NCBI GenBank assembly: GCA_903919625.1 | Contig: CAIXIZ010000164.1 | Span: 1 to 7,941, forward strand | Origin: an uncultured Verrucomicrobiota bacterium | Lineage (GTDB): Bacteria > Verrucomicrobiota > Verrucomicrobiia > Opitutales > Opitutaceae | Direction: 5' to 3' | DNA length: 7,941 bases | Shown here: piece by piece, positions 1 to 6,191 of the stretch | Position numbering within the stretch: the stretch's first letter is position 1 | How the letters are laid out: every line of letters starts with the position of its first letter | Translations under genes and position numbers: made by a program | Notes under the pieces: generated by a model | Told to the model about the DNA's origin: nothing | What the model saw: only the letters and a program-made list of their open reading frames with translations | Database searches by the model: none

Positions 1-268
1 GCACCAGCAGCCCGGCCACCACGCCGGCGGCAAACTGCGCCATCCAATAGGGGGTGACGTCCTTCGCCTCACATTTGCCCCGCAAGTAGACCGCCAGCGT
101 CACCGCCGGGTTGAAATGCCCGCCGGAGATGTGGCCGCCGGCAAAAATCATCACCATCAGCGACGCGCCAATCGCAAGCGGGGCCAGGTCCGCATGGCCG
201 CGCACCGTCAGGCCGACGGTAAAGACGAGGAAAAAGGTGCCGATGAATTCAACGAGATATTTTTTCAT
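1..268 (-). CDS. MIP-family channel (aquaporin-like), C-terminus cut by window edge
   Basis: Integral membrane channel of the major intrinsic protein family, moving water or small neutral solutes. Only the first 89 residues lie in the window. Seen: a first membrane helix beginning MKKYLVEFIGTFFLVF with the conserved E7 and G10-T11, then a second helix leading into the first half-helix GGHISGGHFNPAVT with N53-P54-A55, then the start of helix 3 (AQFAAGVVAGLLV). The residue 20 before the NPA Asn, the first selectivity-filter position (Phe in AqpZ, Trp in GlpF), is Ile33, so it is neither an orthodox AqpZ nor a GlpF. The ATG at 268 starts right at helix 1, as expected; no Shine-Dalgarno precedes it. 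It is divergent from arsR with 164 bp between, including the ArsR-like palindrome, so co-regulation with the arsenic genes is possible but unproven. Family call is firm; substrate is unknown. Confidence 0.9.
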   Translation of the reverse strand, partial: MKKYLVEFIGTFFLVFTVGLTVRGHADLAPLAIGASLMVMIFAGGHISGGHFNPAVTLAVYLRGKCEAKDVTPYWMAQFAAGVVAGLLV

Positions 269-306
269 GGGAAGATAAGGCTGGAACCCGGCCCGCGCCC
301 CGACGG

Positions 307-325
307 TGGCCGGACCGGACGGCCA
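307..325. repeat. Small inverted repeat in leader of leftward channel gene
   Basis: TGGCCG and CGGCCA form a perfect 6-bp stem around a 7-base loop, 39 bp upstream of the leftward channel start. It would form in that gene's leader if transcription starts near the ArsR-like palindrome. In DNA this GC-rich, such a stem can arise by chance; no function is assigned. Confidence 0.25.
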
Positions 326-402
326 TTACAACGCGAATCCGGCGGGGGATCACCCCGGCGGCTGGTGACATTCCGGTAACGGTCGGATTGGGACTTGAAG
401 TA

Positions 403-428
403 TATTCTCATATAGGCATATGTTTATA
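403..428. promoter_or_regulatory. Probable ArsR operator in the divergent channel/arsR intergenic region
   Basis: An interrupted palindrome: perfect core arms CATAT (409-413) and ATATG (418-422) around AGGC, flanked symmetrically by TAT (403-405) and ATA (426-428) after three unmatched bases on each side. It ends 4 bp before the arsR ATG and is an AT-rich island in GC-rich sequence, as expected of ArsR/SmtB operators, which are AT-rich imperfect dyads overlapping the autoregulated promoter. A leftward -10-like TATACT (complement of 398-403) abuts it, so the same site could also control the divergent channel gene. No convincing -35 box was found for either direction. Operator assignment is inference from symmetry and position. 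Confidence 0.6.
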
Positions 429-432
429 ACCC

Positions 433-834
433 ATGGAGCTGGTCCAAATCTACGCCTGCCTCTGCGATCTCACCCGGTTGCGCATCCTGCATGTGCTCGC
501 GCCGGGGCCGCTGTGTGTCTGCCATTTTCAGGCGGTGCTGGCCGAGCCCCAGGTGAAAATCTCCAAACATCTCGCCTATTTGCGCACGCGCGGGCTGGTG
601 CGGGCCGTCCGCCAGGGCAACTGGATGCGCTATCGGCTACCCGCCCGGCCCTCCCGGGAACTGCGCGCCAACCTCGCCTGCCTGCAGGACTGCGCCCGGG
701 AAAACCCGGTGTTTCGCCGCGACCTCGGGCGCCTGCGGCGGCTCGCCCCGGCACTTGCGGCCGGCGGGCCGGGCTGCTGCGGACCGTCGCGGCGTCCGTC
801 TTCCCCCGTCCTTTCCCGCCGGCGACTGGCCTAG
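433..834 (+). CDS. arsR: ArsR/SmtB-family arsenic-responsive repressor
   Basis: Cytoplasmic winged-helix repressor that leaves its operator when it binds arsenite or antimonite. The 133-residue product has the family start (LTRLRILHVL, residues 13-22), the helix carrying the metal-binding CxC (C28-V-C30, matching the ELCVCDL signature of ArsR), the recognition helix VKISKHLAYLRTRGLV (41-56) and the beta-hairpin wing (RQGNWMRYRL, 60-69). It also has Cys at 9, 11, 83, 87, 115 and 116, more than usual, and an Arg/Ser/Pro-rich tail. E. coli ArsR is 117 residues, so the length is normal plus a tail. The ATG at 433 was chosen because it opens the family domain; the ATG at 420 is in another frame. 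First gene of the arsR-arsC-channel set, 9 bp before arsC, and probably autoregulated through the palindrome at its start. Confidence 0.93.
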   Translation: MELVQIYACLCDLTRLRILHVLAPGPLCVCHFQAVLAEPQVKISKHLAYLRTRGLVRAVRQGNWMRYRLPARPSRELRANLACLQDCARENPVFRRDLGRLRRLAPALAAGGPGCCGPSRRPSSPVLSRRRLA

Positions 835-843
835 CTTTCCCTT

Positions 844-1356
844 ATGAATGCCAAATCTCCCCTGAAAGTTCTCATTTTGTGCACGGGCAACTCCGCCCGC
901 AGTGTCCTCGGCGAATACCTGCTGCGCGCCAAGGGCCAGGGCCGCTTCGAGGTGTTCAGCGCAGGATCGCATCCGACCGGCCGGGTCAATCCGCTCGCCG
1001 TCCGCACGCTGCATGAAAAATACGGCCTCGACGCCTCCGGGGCGCGCTCCAAGTCGTGGGACGAGTTCCAGGGTGTGAAATTTGACTTCGTCATCACCGT
1101 GTGCGACAACGCGCGCGAGGCCTGCCCGGTCTGGCCCGGCCAGCCCATGATCGCGCACTGGGGTTCGCCCGACCCGGCGGCGGCCGAGGGCACGGAGGAG
1201 GAGAAATCCCGCACTTTTGTCAACGTGGCCTCCCAGATCGCGCGGCGCGTGGAGCTGTTTTGCGCATTCTCCGACGAAAAATTACTGGACGCAGCCGCCG
1301 TGCGCGGGGTCGGCGAGCAGTGCAAGTTGGAAGGGGAAGGAACGATGAAAAAATAA
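844..1356 (+). CDS. arsC: Arsenate reductase, low-molecular-weight phosphatase fold
   Basis: Reduces As(V) to As(III) in the cytoplasm, the step that makes arsenic exportable. The 170-residue product has the LMW-phosphatase P-loop CTGNSARS with nucleophile C13 and R19 near the N-terminus, FSAGSHPTG (38-46), and the ArsC-specific segment DFVITVCDNAREACP, giving C87 and C94, then WPG and HWGSPDPA (105-112). C13, C87 and C94 match the Cys triad of thioredoxin-coupled ArsC (C10, C82, C89 in S. aureus), with the same 7-residue C87-C94 spacing; the P-loop Cys15 of that enzyme is Ala18 here. The C-terminal 40 residues extend beyond the shortest family members, which is common. It starts 9 bp after arsR stops and is very likely co-transcribed. 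A plain tyrosine phosphatase is unlikely because of the second and third Cys and the neighbours. Confidence 0.94.
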   Translation: MNAKSPLKVLILCTGNSARSVLGEYLLRAKGQGRFEVFSAGSHPTGRVNPLAVRTLHEKYGLDASGARSKSWDEFQGVKFDFVITVCDNAREACPVWPGQPMIAHWGSPDPAAAEGTEEEKSRTFVNVASQIARRVELFCAFSDEKLLDAAAVRGVGEQCKLEGEGTMKK

Positions 1357-1367
1357 TCGTGCAGGCT

Positions 1368-1398
1368 GCCGGGAATACCGGCTGGGCATTGGCGCCCA
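1368..1398 (+). other. 79-bp arsC-channel spacer with two small hairpins
   Basis: Between arsC and the channel gene, GCCGG/CCGGC (1368-1382, 5-base loop) and TGGGC/GCCCA (1383-1398, 6-base loop) form two adjacent 5-bp stems. There is no T tract, so they do not look like an intrinsic terminator; they might slow exonucleases or polymerase between the cistrons. No promoter was seen in the spacer, so the channel is probably read from the arsR promoter. Stems this short may be chance. Confidence 0.25.
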
Positions 1399-1435
1399 TT
1401 CCTGGCCTTCTGGCTTCCTCCGACCAACTCGCCCC

Positions 1436-2251
1436 ATGAAACCAATCCTGCCCGCCTGGCTCCTCGGCGAATTCTTCGGCACTTTCCTGCTCGTCTTCTT
1501 CGGTTGCGGGGCGGGCGCCGTGGCGACGCTGCTGGGTCCCCCGGTCGGCGTGTTCCCGGTGGCCGTGGCCTGGGGGCTGGGCGTCATGGTGGCGGTTTAC
1601 TCCACCGGGGCGTTGAGCGGCGCCCATCTCAATCCAGCGGTGACTGGCGCCTTGGCCGTATGGCGGGGATTCCCGCGCAGACGCGCGGCCGGCTATATGG
1701 CCGCCCAGCTGGCCGGGGCCTTTGTCGCGGCGGCCGTGCTGCAGGTGATGTTGGCCGGATCGCTGGCAAAGTTTGAAATGGCGCATCACCTCACGCGAGG
1801 CGCGCCCGGCAGCGAGGCGACGGCGATGATCTTTGGGGAATATTTTCCTAATCCCGGCGGCCGGCCGCTCGACCCGGCCACACGCGAGCTCCTTTCACCC
1901 GGCGCCGCATTTTTTTGTGAAGTCACTGGCACCGCCGTGCTCCTGCTGGTGATTTTTGCCGTGACCGATGAGCGCAATCCGGGACGCCCGCGCGAACTGG
2001 CACCCGTGGTGATCGGGATAACGGTCACCCTGCTCATCTCCATCCTGGGTCCGCTGACCATGGCCTGTTTCAATCCGGCGCGTGACTTCGGGCCACGGTT
2101 GTGGAGCGCGGTGGGCGGCTGGGGCAGCGTGCCGTTCACCGCAAACGGCTGGGGTTGGCTGACGGTCTATATCATGGCCCCGCTGCTCGGTGGCATCCTG
2201 GGTGGCGGCGTGTGGTATTTGCTGCTCGGTCCCAGGCAGGGCAAGACCTAG
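1436..2251 (+). CDS. aqpS: GlpF-type aquaglyceroporin, probable arsenite channel (AqpS-like)
   Basis: Six-helix inner-membrane channel. Downstream of arsC its expected role is passive efflux of arsenite, As(OH)3, which resembles glycerol; in Sinorhizobium meliloti AqpS serves in an ars operon in this way. The 271-residue product carries both NPA boxes: SGAHLNPAVT (N66-P67-A68) and NPARDFGPRL (N213-P214-A215, then R216-D217). The Asp after NPAR and the 20-residue W46-to-N66 spacing match GlpF rather than AqpZ. By alignment to GlpF the filter residues are W46, I201 (Gly191 in GlpF), A210 (Phe200) and R216, a wider and less aromatic pore mouth than GlpF. The loop between helices 3 and 4 (about 108-155) is polar and typical of glycerol channels. 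The ATG opens directly into helix 1. Family call is firm; the arsenite role rests on the neighbours, and glycerol uptake is the alternative. Confidence 0.9.
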   Translation: MKPILPAWLLGEFFGTFLLVFFGCGAGAVATLLGPPVGVFPVAVAWGLGVMVAVYSTGALSGAHLNPAVTGALAVWRGFPRRRAAGYMAAQLAGAFVAAAVLQVMLAGSLAKFEMAHHLTRGAPGSEATAMIFGEYFPNPGGRPLDPATRELLSPGAAFFCEVTGTAVLLLVIFAVTDERNPGRPRELAPVVIGITVTLLISILGPLTMACFNPARDFGPRLWSAVGGWGSVPFTANGWGWLTVYIMAPLLGGILGGGVWYLLLGPRQGKT

Positions 2252-2275
2252 CTGCGGCCGGATTTGGCCAGGTGG

Positions 2276-2297
2276 AGCGCGTTGTCCCCAACGCGCT
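2276..2297 (+). terminator. Perfect 9-bp hairpin after the arsenic operon, candidate terminator
   Basis: AGCGCGTTG (2276-2284) and CAACGCGCT (2289-2297) pair perfectly around the loop TCCC, extendable by a G-T pair. It sits 25 bp after the channel stop and 72 bp before the next gene, where the arsenic transcript should end. No T tract follows, so it is not a classic intrinsic terminator; it could act with Rho, stabilise the 3' end, or work as a U-less terminator. It is the strongest hairpin I saw in the window. Confidence 0.45.
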
Positions 2298-2368
2298 TGA
2301 GCCGGGGTGACGAAATTGTCCGCTTTCCGTTGCCTGGCCCGCGACTTGCGTCTGCGCTTTCCCCTGCC

Positions 2369-2968
2369 ATGCAACTTGACCTTCCGTCCGGTGACTTCGC
2401 CGGCTATCTCTTCGATCTCGACGGCACGCTCATCGACACCATGCCGGTGCATTTTATCGCCTGGCAGGCGGCGCTGCAGGACGCCGGCCTGCGCGGTCCG
2501 CTCGATGAGGATTATTTTTACAGCCTTGGCGGGATGCCGACCCCGCTGGTCGCCGAGCTGATGGGCCGGCGCTACGGGCTGACCCTCGACCCGCAGCAGG
2601 TGTCGCAAGCGAAAGAGCTGCGCTACCTCGAGGTGCTCTCGGCGGGAGTGCCGCTCATCGCACCGGTAGTGGAGTTCGCCCGCCGCATCGCCCGGACGCA
2701 CCCGCGCGCAATCGTAACCGGCGGCACGCCGGACGTGGCGCATCCGTCGCTCGCGGTGTCCGGGCTGGCGGCGCTGTTTGACATCGTTATCACCCCGCAC
2801 GACGTGCCGGCGGGCCGGGGCAAACCCGCCCCCGACATGTTTCTGCTGGCGGCGGAACGGATGGGCGTGCCGCCGGAAAAATGCCTCGTGTTCGAGGACG
2901 CGGCCCCGGGCATCGCCGGCGCCCGCGCTGCCGGGATGCAGGTTGTCCATGTGCCAAGCCGGCGGTGA
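2369..2968 (+). CDS. HAD-superfamily sugar-phosphate phosphatase, YqaB/beta-PGM-like
   Basis: Cytoplasmic Mg-dependent phosphohydrolase of HAD subfamily I. The 199-residue product shows all four motifs: motif I FDLDGT (nucleophile D16, acid/base D18), motif II IVTGGT (T117), motif III Lys in GKPAPD (K152) and motif IV VFEDAAPGI (E176-D177). Residues about 21-95 form the small helical C1 cap. The sequence after motif I (D23-T24-x-P26-x-H28, W32) and KPAPDMFLLAAERMGV closely resemble E. coli YqaB, a fructose-1-phosphate phosphatase, so a small phosphosugar is the likely substrate. The frame is open back to 2264, but ATG 2369 fits the family N-terminus, and no Shine-Dalgarno supports either choice. 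It lies 117 bp after the channel gene and 146 bp before hisC. A role as a histidinol-phosphate phosphatase is possible from position only. Confidence 0.88.
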   Translation: MQLDLPSGDFAGYLFDLDGTLIDTMPVHFIAWQAALQDAGLRGPLDEDYFYSLGGMPTPLVAELMGRRYGLTLDPQQVSQAKELRYLEVLSAGVPLIAPVVEFARRIARTHPRAIVTGGTPDVAHPSLAVSGLAALFDIVITPHDVPAGRGKPAPDMFLLAAERMGVPPEKCLVFEDAAPGIAGARAAGMQVVHVPSRR

Positions 2969-3114
2969 AGAAGGTTGGCGTTCGTCAGCAGCAGGGCGGA
3001 GTCGCCATCCTCCCCGACAGCGTTATGGCCGCGCGCTGGAGCGGCTCACCGGGTTGAATCAGGCGCAAATAGGCTTTAGCCCGGCTTACGGATGCGTTTT
3101 ACTGCCCGCCCACC

Positions 3115-4209
3115 ATGAAGCTTGAAGACCTCGTCAATCCCGCGATTCTCACGCAGCCCGTCTATGAGCCGGGCAAACCCATTGAGACCGTCGCGCGCGA
3201 GCTGGGGCTCGACCCCGCCACCATCATCAAGCTCGCCTCCAATGAAAACGCCTTCGGCCCGTCGCCCAAGGCGGTCGCGGCGGCGCGCGCGGCGCTCGGC
3301 GAGGCGCAGCTTTACCCGGACGGGGGCTGCTTTGCCCTGCGGCAGAAGCTCTCGGCCCGGCACGCCCTCGCACCGGAACAGATTGTGCCGGGCAACGGCT
3401 CCAACGAAATCCTCGAGCTGCTTGGCCATGTTTTCCTGCGGCCGGGCGACGAGGCCGTCATGGGGGTGCCGGCCTTCGTCGTCTACAAACTCGTGACCCT
3501 GCTGTTCGGCGCGAAACCGGTCGAGGTGCCGCTGGTCAACCACCGTCACGACCTCGGCGCCCTGGCGGCCGCGATCACGCCGCGCACCAAGCTCGTGTTT
3601 CTGCCCAGCCCGAACAATCCGACCGGCACAGCCAACTCCGAGACCGAGATCCTCGCCTTTGCGCGCGCGCTGCCGGCCCACGTCGTCCTCGTGTTCGACG
3701 AGGCGTATGTGGAGTTTCTGGAGAACCCGCCCGACCTGCGCCCGCTCCTTCGCGAGGGACGGCATGTCGTCTGTCTCCGGACCTTTTCCAAAATCTTCGG
3801 CCTCGCCGCGCTGCGCGTGGGCTACGGCTACATGGGGGCCGCCATGGCCGCGCTGCTGAACCGTTCGCGCCAGCCGTTCAATGTGAACGCCATCGGCCAG
3901 GCCGCCGCCTGCGCCGCGCTCGATGACCACCCCTTCACCACCCGTTGCAGGAGTGACAATCACGCCGGACTCGCGCAGCTGGAGGCGGGGTTCCGTGCCC
4001 TCGGGCTGGAACTGGTGCCCAGCGTGGCAAATTTTCTGCTCGTACGCGTGGGCGATGGGGCACGGGCATTTGCGGAGCTGCAAAAACGCGGGGTCATCGT
4101 GCGGCCGCTCCAGCCCTACGGCATGGCCGAATGGCTGCGCGTGACCGTCGGCACCACCGTGCAGAACGAACGGCTGCTGCGCGAACTTGCAGCCGTGATG
4201 AAACCATGA
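3115..4209 (+). CDS. hisC: Histidinol-phosphate aminotransferase
   Basis: PLP-dependent fold-type I enzyme of histidine biosynthesis, converting imidazole-acetol phosphate plus glutamate to L-histidinol phosphate plus 2-oxoglutarate. The 364-residue product has the normal HisC length. Seen in order: the N-terminal KLASNENAFGPSP (39-51), YPDGG (67-71), GNGSNEIL (93-100, cofactor phosphate binding), SPNNPTG (165-171, N167), FDEAYVEF (D195, Y198), RTFSKIFGLAALRVGY (K226 Schiff-base lysine, R234) and the C-terminal EWLRVTVG with R342, the substrate-carboxylate position. No active-site residue is missing. ATG 3115 gives the usual start; no Shine-Dalgarno. No other his gene is in the window, so hisC is separated from any his operon. 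Its stop overlaps the next start as ATGA, implying translational coupling. Some HisC-like enzymes act on aromatic amino acids; HisC is the best call. Confidence 0.93.
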   Translation: MKLEDLVNPAILTQPVYEPGKPIETVARELGLDPATIIKLASNENAFGPSPKAVAAARAALGEAQLYPDGGCFALRQKLSARHALAPEQIVPGNGSNEILELLGHVFLRPGDEAVMGVPAFVVYKLVTLLFGAKPVEVPLVNHRHDLGALAAAITPRTKLVFLPSPNNPTGTANSETEILAFARALPAHVVLVFDEAYVEFLENPPDLRPLLREGRHVVCLRTFSKIFGLAALRVGYGYMGAAMAALLNRSRQPFNVNAIGQAAACAALDDHPFTTRCRSDNHAGLAQLEAGFRALGLELVPSVANFLLVRVGDGARAFAELQKRGVIVRPLQPYGMAEWLRVTVGTTVQNERLLRELAAVMKP

Positions 4210-4982
4210 GCAAGGACGAGCTCTCCCTCTGTGGGCTGGGGGCGGTGCGGGCGCGGTTTGAGCGCGATCCGGCCTCAATCCGGCGGCTGTATTTTGACCA
4301 TGAGACGGGCCGCAAGATCGGCGTGATGTGCAAGTCGCTCGCCGCCGCCCGCAAAATCTACCGGTGTGTCGAACCGGCCGAATTGGAGAAAATCTCCGGC
4401 ACCCTGCACCATGGTGGGATCGTCGCCGTGGTGGCTGCGGCCATTTTGCGCACCCCGGCACCGGCAGATCTCAGGGCGTGGGCCGCCCAAGGCACTCCCC
4501 TGCTGCTGCTCGACCGTATCGGCAACGCCCACAACCTCGGCGCCATCGCGCGCACCGCGGCATTTTTTGGCGTGGCGCACCTCGTCCTTCCCGCGCATCC
4601 CGGCGCGGCCCTGCCCAATGAGGCTGCGCACCGGGTCGCCGAAGGCGGGCTGGAACATCTCACGGTGTGGCGTGTGCCGGCCCTGGCGGCATTTTGCCGG
4701 GCGCTGACGGCCGCAGGCTACGCGGTCATCGGCGCGGCCGCGCATGAGACGCCGCACACCGCCCGGTCATCCGGGCCATCCGGGCCGCGCCCGGTCGCGC
4801 TCGTGCTCGGCAACGAGGAGCACGGTCTGGCGCCCGAGGTGGCTGCGGCCTGCACCCGGCTGGTGACGATCCCTGGCAGCGGCCGGGTGGAATCGCTCAA
4901 TGTTTCCGCCGCCGCCGCCGTGCTCATGCGCGAGCTGCTCGTCCGGCGTCCCGGCCGACCGGCCCCGCACCCGGCCGGGTGA
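4206..4982 (+). CDS. SpoU/TrmH-family RNA 2'-O-methyltransferase (RlmB/TrmH-like)
   Basis: Cytoplasmic SAM-dependent enzyme of the trefoil-knot SPOUT class that methylates a ribose 2'-OH in rRNA or tRNA. The 258-residue product has an N-terminal L30e-like RNA-binding domain (LCGLGAVRARF, 8-18, through HHGGIVAVV, 68-76) and a C-terminal catalytic domain with all three SpoU motifs: motif 1 NAHNLGAIARTA (107-118; N110, R116), motif 2 LVLGNEEHGL (199-208; E204) and motif 3 IPGSGRVESLNVSAAAA (222-238; S230, N232). The two-domain form is that of RlmB (23S G2251) and its relatives; the exact target cannot be told. The start ATG overlaps the hisC stop, so it is probably translated by reinitiation. 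A tandem 9-bp repeat at 4768-4785 encodes Ser-Gly-Pro twice just before motif 2. It converges with the next gene, with 3 bp between stops. Confidence 0.9.
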   Translation: MSKDELSLCGLGAVRARFERDPASIRRLYFDHETGRKIGVMCKSLAAARKIYRCVEPAELEKISGTLHHGGIVAVVAAAILRTPAPADLRAWAAQGTPLLLLDRIGNAHNLGAIARTAAFFGVAHLVLPAHPGAALPNEAAHRVAEGGLEHLTVWRVPALAAFCRALTAAGYAVIGAAAHETPHTARSSGPSGPRPVALVLGNEEHGLAPEVAAACTRLVTIPGSGRVESLNVSAAAAVLMRELLVRRPGRPAPHPAG

Positions 4983-5008
4983 CGCTCAAGGCTGCCCCTT
5001 AAATTTTT
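4969..5008 (+). terminator. Weak terminator candidate at the convergent gene ends
   Basis: The 12-bp perfect palindrome ACCCGGCCGGGT (4969-4980) overlaps the methyltransferase stop; downstream, AAGG/CCTT (4988-5000) forms a 4-bp stem followed by AAATTTTT. The T run suits rightward termination, but the stem is weak and lies inside the 3' end of the converging gene. The 3-bp gap means transcripts from both sides must overlap in any case. Confidence 0.25.
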
Positions 5009-6146
5009 CCTTGCTTGAATCCTGATCGAGAAATTCGCCGCGTCGCACTGCGTCGTAGGCCTGCCGCGCTGCCAGGGGAAGGCGCGACGAAATCACCGGC
5101 TGGTTGGACGGCCCGGCCTTGTCGCGATTCCGCAGCCAGCTTTGCATAAAGGCGGCATCCGCCGGCGAATTGACCGATTCCGGGTCGACCAGCCGCAGCA
5201 AGCCCGTGGCCGGGGTCTCTGGCCCGGCCGGCCCGGGAGCCTGGCCACGCGCCACCGGTGACGGAAACTCTCCGGTGATGCGCCGGTATTCGGTGAGCGC
5301 CAAAACCCGGCTGACATTGTACGGGGCCAGCCCGTCCGCGAACTGCGCATGCCATTTGCGGCTCCACGTGTTCACCAGGGTGGCCGGACTGCGGCCACCA
5401 GGCACTTCGTCGGCAAAAAAAGCGAGATGCGCGAGCAGCACCGGAGTTTCGCGGATGTGAAAGGCGCGGGGGTTGGCGAGGCGGGCGGCCCGCAGTTCCC
5501 GGCGCCGGCTCTCGGCCAGCAGGCGGATCCCGCTCTGCCACGTCAGCTCGATGTCGTCCTGATCATCGGCGGGAAACAGCCTGGCCCCGGCTTCCTGGTT
5601 CAGGATGCGAACGCGCGCAGCCGGACTGGCCCATGGTTGCCGCATCAGCCGGCCGGCCAGCGGAAGAATTTTGGCCAGCGGAAAATCAAGATTGGCGCTG
5701 AGCCGCGCCACCGCGACCGCGGCCAGGTCGGTGCAACGTTCGGCCAGGAGCGCATTGCCATAGCCCTCGGCAGTCGTGCACCAGCGGGCGAAATCACCCA
5801 GCTGCCCGGCCTGTTGGAGGAGGGCGTCGTCCGCCGGCATCCTTTGGATCTCGGGCGCAAGCGCGGCCAGTTGCTGCGCGAGCATTTGCCCCAGGGCACG
5901 CGCCGCCTCATCGGCCGGGCGCTGCGCGGCGGGCGCAACCTCGGTGACGTGCCATTGCGATGGGATGGACGGTGCGATCCATTGTTTCTGGCGGGTCTCG
6001 CCGAGGAACGCCCCAATGCCCGGCGACACCGCCGCGGTCATCGCCTTTATCTCCGCCAGGGACGCAGCCCTGGGCGGTTCGGGGGCCTGGGTCAACCACC
6101 CGAACGCGCAGACGAGCAAATACAGCAGGGCGGGGCTGGCTTTCAC
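4986..6146 (-). CDS. Probable exported protein of unknown function
   Basis: I do not recognise the family. The 386-residue product begins with a Lys and a hydrophobic stretch (residues 6-18, ALLYLLVCAFGWL), then a Pro/Ala-rich segment, which looks like a signal peptide; the cleavage site is unclear. Cys13 is not in a proper lipobox because the preceding residue is Val. The rest is soluble, Ala/Arg/Leu-rich and probably mostly helical, with many Trp and clear sequence features such as ARWCTTAEGYGNALL (about 119-133) and LVNTWSRKWHAQFADG; it has no visible metal motif, nucleotide loop or repeat. A Pro/Gly-rich linker (PVARGQAPGPAGPETP) lies about 80 residues before the end. The start is a GTG; no in-frame ATG exists between it and an upstream in-frame stop. 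Its base composition matches its neighbours and wobble positions are GC-rich, supporting real coding. It faces the methyltransferase and is not in an operon within the window. Confidence 0.72.
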   Translation of the reverse strand: MKASPALLYLLVCAFGWLTQAPEPPRAASLAEIKAMTAAVSPGIGAFLGETRQKQWIAPSIPSQWHVTEVAPAAQRPADEAARALGQMLAQQLAALAPEIQRMPADDALLQQAGQLGDFARWCTTAEGYGNALLAERCTDLAAVAVARLSANLDFPLAKILPLAGRLMRQPWASPAARVRILNQEAGARLFPADDQDDIELTWQSGIRLLAESRRRELRAARLANPRAFHIRETPVLLAHLAFFADEVPGGRSPATLVNTWSRKWHAQFADGLAPYNVSRVLALTEYRRITGEFPSPVARGQAPGPAGPETPATGLLRLVDPESVNSPADAAFMQSWLRNRDKAGPSNQPVISSRLPLAARQAYDAVRRGEFLDQDSSKEKFKGQP

Positions 6147-6191
6147 AAGGCAGATTGGGGCAACGATTGCAGGGGTAGCATCGCGAACTTC

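Noticed and set aside
420..1016. Plus-strand frame of 198 codons starting at ATG 420, overlapping arsR and arsC.
   Set aside because: Out of frame with both recognised genes, and its product has no family features.
2969..3114. Possible extension of the HAD protein or a small gene before hisC.
   Set aside because: The HAD protein already ends where YqaB-like proteins end, and no frame in the 146 bp has a start with coding character; no convincing promoter pair was found either.
3076..4461. Long minus-strand open frame (461 codons) opposite hisC and the methyltransferase.
   Set aside because: It is a shadow of two firmly identified plus-strand genes in GC-rich DNA; its product is Arg/His/Gly-rich with no domain.
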